From Agrilactobacillus yilanensis (GTDB taxonomy: Bacteria > Bacillota > Bacilli > Lactobacillales > Lactobacillaceae), in assembly GCF_003946725.1 (NCBI RefSeq), contig NZ_RHOY01000022.1:1-51300 (forward strand): a stretch of 51,300 bases of DNA, given 5' to 3'. Made by a program: the position numbers and the translations under genes. Shown one piece after another: positions 45,387-51,300 of this stretch (positions are counted from its first letter, which is position 1; the number at the start of each line of letters is the position of its first letter). The notes below the pieces were generated by a model. The model did not search any database and was not told the origin of the DNA. It saw only the letters and a program-made list of their open reading frames with translations.

Positions 45387-45464
45387 ATGAAAACTACAAT
45401 TCGAAACCGCTCAAAATGCACCTATTTGATGATCTCTCTGAATACTAACGCCTTATTATTATGA
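45387..45464 (+). CDS. Leucine leader peptide (25 residues)
   Basis: ATG 45387 preceded by AAGGAG. The peptide begins MKTTIRNRSK and ends N-A-L-L-L-stop, with three consecutive TTA codons at 45453-45461 and further Leu codons (TTG, CTG) upstream. This is the expected ribosome-stalling design for attenuation by charged tRNA-Leu, as described for the Lactococcus leu leader. The ribosome-site region GAGATCATC (45374-45382) is complementary to GATGATCTC (45428-45436) inside the coding region, so leader translation may itself be structured. Confidence 0.88.
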   Translation: MKTTIRNRSKCTYLMISLNTNALLL

Positions 45465-45467
45465 CCG

Positions 45468-45559
45468 GGACTCGCACATTGTGTGGAGTCCTTTTCGTGT
45501 TATAGAAATGGGGCTCTCCTGATGAAACGCCTCATTTCACGATGAGGCGTTTTTATTTT
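45468..45559 (+). promoter_or_regulatory. Attenuator of the leu operon
   Basis: A first hairpin, GGACTC-CACA/TGTG-GAGTCC (45468-45491), follows the leader stop. The terminator hairpin comes next, AACGCCTCAT/ATGAGGCGTT (about 45526-45551), with a T-rich tail. Stalling at the three TTA codons should change which of these forms. No T-box is present. Confidence 0.82.
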
Positions 45560-45585
45560 CTGAAAAAATTATGGAGGCCCTAAAA

Positions 45586-46749
45586 ATGCGTAAAATTGAA
45601 TTCTTTGATACAACCCTTAGAGATGGGGAACAAACCGTTGGTGTTAACTTCAGTATTGATGAAAAAGTGAAGATTGCAAAACAATTAGAAACTTGGGGAA
45701 TTGACGTCATCGAAGCCGGTTTCCCTATTGCTTCACCAAACGACTTTAAATGTGTCCAAGCCATTTCCAGAAACATCCACCACGCTCGGATTACTGGCTT
45801 AGCTCGGATGACTTTTAAAGATATTGATGCTTGTGTCAAAGCAACTGCTGATGCAGATCACAAACAGATCCATGTGTTCATTGCTACTAGCCCAATTCAT
45901 CGCGAGGCCAAGCTACATATGACTAAGGCCCAGGTGATTCACGAAATTGATGAAAAAGTACGCTATGCCAGACAATTTTTTGACATCGTGCAGTTCTCCC
46001 CTGAAGATGCCACTAGAACTGAAATGCCTTTTCTAATTGAATCCGTTCAAACAGCCATTAATGCCGGAGCTACGGTAATTAACGTGCCAGATACGGTTGG
46101 GTATTCAAACCCCATCGAATTTGGCCGTATTATCAAAACCTTGATCGACGCCATCCCTAATTCAGAGAATATTAGCTTTTCAGCCCATTGCCATAATGAT
46201 CTTGGCATGGCCACTGCAAATGCCATTGCGGCCATCGAAAACGGGGCCAATCGAGTGGAAGGTACAATTAATGGTATCGGTGAACGTGCTGGTAATACAG
46301 CCCTTGAAGAAGTCGCTGCCCAACTGCATGTTCGCCAAGATTACTATCAATGCACGGACAGCATTAAGCTTTCAGAAACGAAAAAAATCAGTGATATGGT
46401 TTGCGAATATTCCGCTATCCCAATTCCTAAAAACAAAGCCGTCATCGGGCCCTTTGCTTTTTCTCATGAATCCGGTATTCACCAAGATGGGTTCTTGAAA
46501 AATCATCAAACTTATGAAATTTTGACCCCTGAAACTGTGGGGATGCACCATAGTCAAATGCCCCTAGGGAAACTTTCCGGCAGTCATGCAGTGATGGCGC
46601 GGCTGCAACAGATGGGGTATGACATTGACCGTGCTGATATGAAGACGATCTTCCCTAGATTTAAAGCCGTCGCTGACCACTGTGATCTAGTATCAGATGA
46701 CGCCCTAAGAGAAATTATGACCCCTACAATGATTAAGGAGGCTAACTAA
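45586..46749 (+). CDS. leuA: 2-isopropylmalate synthase (LeuA), short form
   Basis: Condenses acetyl-CoA with 2-oxoisovalerate, the first committed step to leucine. The TIM-barrel catalytic domain is complete: FFDTTLRDGEQTVGV, metal ligands in SAHCHNDLGMATANA, and GIGERAGNTALEEV, followed by HESGIHQDGFLKN. At 387 residues it lacks the ~120-residue C-terminal allosteric LeuA domain of typical enzymes of about 510 residues. The stop is followed at once by the leuB ATG, whose AAGGAGG lies in the leuA end, so this is a natural end. I start at ATG 45586, eight bases after GGAGG. Confidence 0.93.
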   Translation: MRKIEFFDTTLRDGEQTVGVNFSIDEKVKIAKQLETWGIDVIEAGFPIASPNDFKCVQAISRNIHHARITGLARMTFKDIDACVKATADADHKQIHVFIATSPIHREAKLHMTKAQVIHEIDEKVRYARQFFDIVQFSPEDATRTEMPFLIESVQTAINAGATVINVPDTVGYSNPIEFGRIIKTLIDAIPNSENISFSAHCHNDLGMATANAIAAIENGANRVEGTINGIGERAGNTALEEVAAQLHVRQDYYQCTDSIKLSETKKISDMVCEYSAIPIPKNKAVIGPFAFSHESGIHQDGFLKNHQTYEILTPETVGMHHSQMPLGKLSGSHAVMARLQQMGYDIDRADMKTIFPRFKAVADHCDLVSDDALREIMTPTMIKEAN

Positions 46750-47808
46750 ATGCCTGAAATTGCAGTTCTTGCCGGTGATTACATTGGCCCAGAAATTATG
46801 ACCGCTGCTTTAAAAATTTTTGAAGCTGCGCAAAAAGTAACCCAAACAACTTATACTATCAAAGCCTATCCTTTCGGTGGTGCAGCAATCGATCAAACCG
46901 GTTCACCTTTACCGGAAGCCACTTTACAAGGGGCTAAAGCTGCGGATGCGGTTTTATTAGCAGCCATTGGTGGGCCAAAATGGGATCAGGCCACTGAACG
47001 TCCCGAAGCCGGTCTTTTAAAACTGCGGAAGGCTTTAAACTTATTTGCCAACATTCGGCCGACTAAAATTCCGGCTAACTTAGCCGACGCTTCCCCGTTA
47101 AAACGCGAAATTGCGGAGAATACAGACTTCGTTATTGCCCGGGAATTAACTTCTGGCATTTACTTTGGGCAACGTTACTTAAAATCTGAAGAAGCCGCTG
47201 ATACAATGTTTTATTCAAAAACTGAAATCAAACGCTTACTGGTAACGGCTTTTGAAATGGCGCAAAATCGTAAAAAACATGTCACTGTTGTCGACAAAGC
47301 TAATGTTTTAGCCAGCAGCAAACTTTGGCGGCAAGTGGCCCAAGTCGTCGCCATGGATTATCCTGAAGTCACTTTAGATTTTGAATATGTGGATGCGGCC
47401 TCAATGAAGATCATTACGCAGCCGACCCAATTTGATGTCATTGCAACTTCTAACTTATTTGGCGATATTTTGAGTGATGAAGCTGCGTCAATCACTGGCT
47501 CTATTGGCACTATCGCTTCTGAAAGCAAAGGTGTCAGCGGCCCTAACTTATACGAGCCGATTCATGGTTCAGCACCAGATATTGCGGGTCAAGGGATCGC
47601 GAATCCAATTTCCATGATTAATTCCGTGACGATGATGCTGATCAATACTTTCCAAGATACCAAAACAGCTGGTGTCATTCAGCAAGCCTTGGATCAAACG
47701 ATTGCCCAAGGTATTTTAACCCCCGATTTTGGCGGTACAGCAACCACTGCGGTTATGACGGCAGCAATTATTAACTCTATTGAAAAGGCGGCGCCCTCTT
47801 ATGTCTAA
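46750..47808 (+). CDS. leuB: 3-isopropylmalate dehydrogenase (LeuB)
   Basis: Oxidatively decarboxylates 3-isopropylmalate with NAD+. The 352 residues carry [10 protein letters not shown] (Tyr in place of the usual Gly of GDGIGPE), AIGGPKWD, the substrate arginines in [15 protein letters not shown], and the C-terminal [19 protein letters not shown]. It directly follows leuA and overlaps leuC by 8 bp. Confidence 0.95.
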   Translation: MPEIAVLAGDYIGPEIMTAALKIFEAAQKVTQTTYTIKAYPFGGAAIDQTGSPLPEATLQGAKAADAVLLAAIGGPKWDQATERPEAGLLKLRKALNLFANIRPTKIPANLADASPLKREIAENTDFVIARELTSGIYFGQRYLKSEEAADTMFYSKTEIKRLLVTAFEMAQNRKKHVTVVDKANVLASSKLWRQVAQVVAMDYPEVTLDFEYVDAASMKIITQPTQFDVIATSNLFGDILSDEAASITGSIGTIASESKGVSGPNLYEPIHGSAPDIAGQGIANPISMINSVTMMLINTFQDTKTAGVIQQALDQTIAQGILTPDFGGTATTAVMTAAIINSIEKAAPSYV

Positions 47809-49180
47809 ATCCCAAACAATGTTTGATAAAATTTGGAATCAACATGTCATCACTGGTGAACCTGGAGAACCACAATTGATGTATGTTGATCTCCACTTAG
47901 TTCATGAAGTCACTTCTCCCCAAGCTTTTGAAGGCTTACGGCAGCAGCATCGTCGTGTCCGGCGGCCAGATAAAACGTTTGCCACAATGGATCACAATGT
48001 GCCCACTGAAGATATCTTCAATGTCAAAGATGTCATTGCCAAGAAACAAATGGCGACTTTGCAAACCAATGCCGAAGAGTTCGGTGTAACTTTAGCCAGC
48101 GTCGGTACTGAAGATCAAGGGATTATTCATGTTATTGGACCGCAATTAGGTTTGACCCAGCCAGGCAAAATTATTGTGTGTGGTGACTCGCATACTTCTA
48201 CCCACGGTGCTTTTGGTGCCATTGCTTTTGGTATTGGTACTTCTGAAGTGGAACATGTTTTTGCGACTCAAACTATCTGGCAGCAAAAGCCTAAAACGAT
48301 GGGCATTCACGTCCACGGTGATCTAAAAGCCGGTGTAAGTGCCAAAGATATTATCATGGCGCTTATCAGTCAAAGTGGTTTTGATGGTTTTACAGGCTAT
48401 GCCATTGAATTTTACGGTAATGTTATTGATGATATGTCCATGGCTAACCGGATGACCCTTTCTAATATGGTCATTGAAGGCGGCGCTAAAATGGGGCAGA
48501 TGAAACCTGATCAAACGACATTTGACTATATCGCTGGTCGCAAATATGCCCCTAAAGATATGACAGCTGCTATGAAATACTGGTCCCAATTTTATACAGA
48601 TGATCCCAGTGCTTTTGATAAAACTTTAGACTTTGATGTTTCTAAATTGGCCCCTTACGTCTCTTTCGGTACAAATCCAGGCATGTCTGTCCCGGTGGAT
48701 GGCCAATTGCCGGAACCAAAAGACGATAACGATCGTAAGGCTTATGATTATGTTGGCTTAAAACCCGGCTCCAGTCCTAAAGACATTCCATTAGGTTATG
48801 CCTTTTTTGGTTCTTGTACGAATGGTCGTTTGGAAGATTTGGAAGCCGCAGCTGAAATTTTGAAAGGTCAGCACATCGCTAACGGCCTAACCGCTTTAGT
48901 TGTTCCTGGTTCTATGGCAATCAAAGCTGAAGCTGAACGGCGGGGTTTAGATCAAATTTTCAAAGATGCTGGTTGTCAGTGGCGCATGCCCGGTTGTTCT
49001 GCGTGCTTAGGGATGAATCCTGATCTTGTCCCGGCAGGCGTTCATTGTGCCTCCACTTCTAACCGTAATTTTGAAGGTCGGCAAGGCAGTGGCTCAATTA
49101 CCCATCTGGCCAGCCCGCAGATGGTTGCCGCTGCCGCAATTCACGGCCACTTCATTGACATTAGAAAGGAAGCTATTTAA
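47801..49180 (+). CDS. leuC: 3-isopropylmalate dehydratase large subunit (LeuC)
   Basis: A 459-residue aconitase-family subunit that isomerises 2- to 3-isopropylmalate with LeuD. The 4Fe-4S cysteines are visible in FGSCTNGR and [39 protein letters not shown] is the family block. I start at ATG 47801 ([10 protein letters not shown]), with AAAGGCGG upstream, overlapping the leuB stop (ATGTCTAA). Confidence 0.95.
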   Translation: MSKSQTMFDKIWNQHVITGEPGEPQLMYVDLHLVHEVTSPQAFEGLRQQHRRVRRPDKTFATMDHNVPTEDIFNVKDVIAKKQMATLQTNAEEFGVTLASVGTEDQGIIHVIGPQLGLTQPGKIIVCGDSHTSTHGAFGAIAFGIGTSEVEHVFATQTIWQQKPKTMGIHVHGDLKAGVSAKDIIMALISQSGFDGFTGYAIEFYGNVIDDMSMANRMTLSNMVIEGGAKMGQMKPDQTTFDYIAGRKYAPKDMTAAMKYWSQFYTDDPSAFDKTLDFDVSKLAPYVSFGTNPGMSVPVDGQLPEPKDDNDRKAYDYVGLKPGSSPKDIPLGYAFFGSCTNGRLEDLEAAAEILKGQHIANGLTALVVPGSMAIKAEAERRGLDQIFKDAGCQWRMPGCSACLGMNPDLVPAGVHCASTSNRNFEGRQGSGSITHLASPQMVAAAAIHGHFIDIRKEAI

Positions 49181-49815
49181 TGGAAAAATTTACCCAACAT
49201 ATCGGCAAGCCCGCCGTTATCCATCGCAATAATATTGATACTGACCAATTAATTCCTAAGCAATTTTTAAAAAACATTTTACGGACCGGCTATGGCATCA
49301 GTTTATTTTATGACTGGCGTTATGATCAAAATGGTAAACCTAATCCAGATTTTATTTTGAATCAACCTGCCTATCAAGACGCCACTATTTTAATCACCGG
49401 CAGTAATTTTGGCAGCGGCTCTTCTAGAGAACATGCAGCTTGGGCTTTGATTGACTTTGGTTTCAAAGCTGTCATCGCTGAGAGTTTTGGACCAATTTTT
49501 TATATGAATGCCACTAAAAATGGCCTATTACCAATTCAGCTGCCCAAAGATCAAATTGCTATTTTAGCCACAGCTACCAGCCAAGATCAGATCAAAATTG
49601 ATTTGATTCAGCAGACTGTGGCTTTCAAAGATCACGTTTTTAGCTTTAATTTTGAAGAAATGTATCGTTATAAATTTATTAATGGTCTCGATGATATTGC
49701 CATTACCATGACCCACGAAGCTGAAATTACTGATTTTGAAGCAAAACTACCAGATTTTGCAGCGCCAATGCCAGGAGATATGGCAAAATCTGCAATTATT
49801 GAAACTTCCAAATAA
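49180..49815 (+). CDS. leuD: 3-isopropylmalate dehydratase small subunit (LeuD)
   Basis: A 211-residue swivel-domain subunit: NIDTDQLIPKQFLK, and the conserved GSNFGSGSSREHAAWAL. Its ATG shares one base with the leuC stop (TAATG). It completes leuABCD; I see no clear terminator after it before the next gene. Confidence 0.95.
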   Translation: MEKFTQHIGKPAVIHRNNIDTDQLIPKQFLKNILRTGYGISLFYDWRYDQNGKPNPDFILNQPAYQDATILITGSNFGSGSSREHAAWALIDFGFKAVIAESFGPIFYMNATKNGLLPIQLPKDQIAILATATSQDQIKIDLIQQTVAFKDHVFSFNFEEMYRYKFINGLDDIAITMTHEAEITDFEAKLPDFAAPMPGDMAKSAIIETSK

Positions 49816-49856
49816 CCTTTGGACCCTTTTTGTGCTAAACTTTTACTTGATACTTC

Positions 49857-49862
49857 TATAAT
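49857..49862 (+). promoter_or_regulatory. Possible -10 element of the GNAT gene
   Basis: TATAAT directly upstream of AAGGTAGG; no convincing -35 at the right distance, so this gene may also be read from the leu operon. Confidence 0.35.
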
Positions 49863-49878
49863 AAGGTAGGTTTTGCAC

Positions 49879-50430
49879 ATGCAGCCATTCGAAAAGTACC
49901 ATCCCATTATGACCTCCCATTACACCTTGGACTGGCTGACAAGTTTCACGGTCAAAGAAGTCCATCAGCTTCGCCAAAACCAAGTGCTTGCCAAAGCCGC
50001 CCGCAGAACATTTGATACCGATCTCACCCAAACTGTTCGCTATATTAATCAAGCGATGCGTGCCGTTATGGGGAATCAGGCCTTAATCTGGGGTATTCAG
50101 ACACGACAGCAACCTAATTTTTTAGGTATTTTCCAATTTCGTAATTTTAACCTTCTGGATAAAAGCGCTGAAATTCGTTTTGAACTATTGCCGGCTCATC
50201 AACACCAAGGTATCTTGGGAGAGGTTTTAAATCATATGAGCCAATTTGCGTTTGATGAATTGGATTTAAAGCGGCTTAAAGCCATTACTTATCAAGATCA
50301 AACCGCCGCCAAAACACTTTTAACCCAAAGCGGCTTTCAATTTTGTGAAAACTTGACCGTTCTCAGTCAGGATCAGCAAAAACAAGGCGCCAAACTCGCT
50401 GTTTATAACCGCACTGTCCCTGAATCATAA
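49879..50430 (+). CDS. GNAT-family N-acetyltransferase (RimJ/RimL-like)
   Basis: A 183-residue protein with a RimL-type acyltransferase layout: LIWGIQTRQQPNFLGIFQFRNFNLLDKSAEIRFELLPAHQHQGILGEVLNHM. This covers beta-strand 4 and the acetyl-CoA loop, in a degenerate QHQGIL form of the usual Q/RxxGxG. DELDLKRLKAITYQDQTAAKTLLTQSGF follows, the standard C-terminal block. The substrate is unknown. ATG 49879 follows AAGGTAGG at eight bases. Confidence 0.8.
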   Translation: MQPFEKYHPIMTSHYTLDWLTSFTVKEVHQLRQNQVLAKAARRTFDTDLTQTVRYINQAMRAVMGNQALIWGIQTRQQPNFLGIFQFRNFNLLDKSAEIRFELLPAHQHQGILGEVLNHMSQFAFDELDLKRLKAITYQDQTAAKTLLTQSGFQFCENLTVLSQDQQKQGAKLAVYNRTVPES

Positions 50431-50502
50431 AGCCAACTTAGGGCTGATGACAACGACTTTATTTTTTGACAAAATAGAGCTTATCGAAAGGACGTGTCGA
50501 TT

Positions 50503-51189
50503 ATGATGTACTTTGACCCTACTTTTATGCTGGTAATCTTGGGCTTGTTGTTATCTGGTATTGCTTCGGCGCATGTTAATCGTACTTTCAATGAATATGA
50601 TCAGGTCAGTAGCCGCCATGGTACAACAGCGACTGAAGCCGCTCAATTTATTCTGAATCAAGCAGGCATTCATGACGTTCAAATTCAAGAAATCAGCGGT
50701 CATTTAACAGATAATTACAATTCACAAGATAAAACCCTCAATCTTTCAGAGTCCACCGCCCAGTCTACTTCAATCGCCGCCATTGGTGTTGCAGCTCACG
50801 AAGTAGGTCATGCGATCCAAGATCATACCAATTATGGCCCACTGCGCATTCGGGCCAGCCTAGTGCCCATCACCAATATCGGGACCAGTATCTCGTTTCC
50901 ACTAATCTTAGTTGGCGTCTTACTCAGCTGGAATCAGACCTTAATCCATCTAGGCATCTTAGCCTTTTCGCTAGCCCTAGTCTTCCAACTCGTTACCTTA
51001 CCAGTGGAATTCAACGCCTCAATGCGAGCCATCAACACATTATCCAATAGCCCCCTATTAGATAACGATGAAATCCCCATTGTTAAACGCGTCTTATCCG
51101 CCGCCGCCTTAACCTACGTCGCCGCCGCCCTAGCCACCTTCTTACAACTATTACGCCTGATCTTATTATTTGGCCGTAATCGAGAATAG
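50503..51189 (+). CDS. YugP-type membrane zinc metallopeptidase
   Basis: A 228-residue membrane protein. The N-terminal helix (FMLVILGLLLSGIASA) is followed by a soluble stretch and the zinc motif HEVGH (residues 99-103), with hydrophobic helices after it (ISFPLILVGVLLSW and LIHLGILAFSLALVFQLV) and PVEFNAS as the likely third-ligand region. Standard for the DUF2324/YugP family. ATG 50503 follows AAAGGA; an upstream GTG at 50494 abuts that site. A hairpin repeat begins 4 bp after the stop. Confidence 0.9.
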   Translation: MMYFDPTFMLVILGLLLSGIASAHVNRTFNEYDQVSSRHGTTATEAAQFILNQAGIHDVQIQEISGHLTDNYNSQDKTLNLSESTAQSTSIAAIGVAAHEVGHAIQDHTNYGPLRIRASLVPITNIGTSISFPLILVGVLLSWNQTLIHLGILAFSLALVFQLVTLPVEFNASMRAINTLSNSPLLDNDEIPIVKRVLSAAALTYVAAALATFLQLLRLILLFGRNRE

Positions 51190-51192
51190 AAC

Positions 51193-51300
51193 AGAGCGTG
51201 AACTAGAGCGGGAAAGCCTCGAGCACTAACCTAGAATCTTGCAGGGTGTCGTCAGACACACAAGAGATTCGTAGTTAGGTGAGAGCTTTGCTCTAGTGAA
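51193..51300 (+). repeat. Hairpin repeat, outer type D with apical type E (cut by window end)
   Basis: Outer stem CTAGAGC/GCTCTAG as at 18208, but the apical hairpin is that of type E (ATCTTG..GTGTC/GACAC..AGAT). The window ends at ...AGTGAA, just before the expected CGCGTTT. Confidence 0.88.

Overview
This 51.3 kb window looks like chromosome from a low-to-mid GC Firmicute of the order Lactobacillales, most likely family Lactobacillaceae. The signs are a FASII start of fabZ-fabT-fabH, T-box control of serS and metE, a Leu-codon leader peptide before leuABCD, an OpuC-type osmolyte transporter, a Ddl ligase with the Phe typical of D-Ala-D-lactate lactobacilli, an LRR (BspA-like) surface protein with a WxL-like tail, and many TTG/GTG starts with strong Shine-Dalgarno sites. 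I do not assign a genus. There are no rRNA or tRNA genes, no CRISPR array and no recognisable insertion-sequence transposase.

Layout: 1-1038 is a tandem array of hairpin repeats ending on the fabH stop codon. 1038-2947 is fabH-fabT-fabZ (minus) with FabT-like operators. 3066-6034 holds a HemD-like gene, then a divergent MarR regulator and DHA2 efflux pump and a YdeI-like protein. 6119-7746 is a UPF0210/ACT-domain pair. 7878-10289 is a large LRR surface protein. 10476-13405 is a polar amino-acid ABC transporter. 13559-18050 is a methionine operon (T-box, metE, homocysteine methyltransferase/MTHFR fusion). 18103-18529 is repeats. 18589-22188 holds a GT-C-like membrane protein, an SDR oxidoreductase, an unknown protein and a cupin. 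22187-22441 is repeats. 22495-24413 is an arsenic operon (acr3 divergent from arsR-arsC). 24490-26270 holds ddl, a membrane protein and a 55-codon gene. 26257-31228 is sbcD-sbcC-flavodoxin-fold reductase. 31348-33035 is a 108-aa protein-HNH nuclease-PsiE set. 33087-33722 is repeats. 33795-35467 is serS with its T-box. 35550-40701 holds a UbiB-like kinase, two small proteins, a YdbS/YdbT PH-domain pair and a DUF2179 protein. 40853-45202 is a PdxK/ThiD kinase and an opuC operon. 45322-49815 is the leu operon with its attenuator. 49879-51189 is a GNAT acetyltransferase and a YugP-type metallopeptidase. The window ends inside another repeat.

The outstanding feature is a family of about 115-nt structured repeats: 18 full copies, one cut by the window end and four remnants, in five intergenic clusters, all in the same orientation. 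They share one architecture: a short terminal stem (GCGT/ACGC or GCGC/GCGC), a conserved GA/GA tandem mismatch, a strongly covarying second stem, a TAAC/GTTA or TAGC/GCTA stem, an invariant CTA/GTA 3x3 internal loop, and a variable apical hairpin. Outer stems and apical hairpins occur in different combinations, as if exchanged at the conserved joints. I do not recognise the family. It could be a non-autonomous mobile hairpin (REP/MITE-like) or a structured RNA module.

Metabolically the window combines methionine and leucine biosynthesis with amino-acid, osmolyte and arsenic transport. Both amino-acid pathways appear to be controlled by RNA leaders rather than by a nearby DNA-binding regulator.
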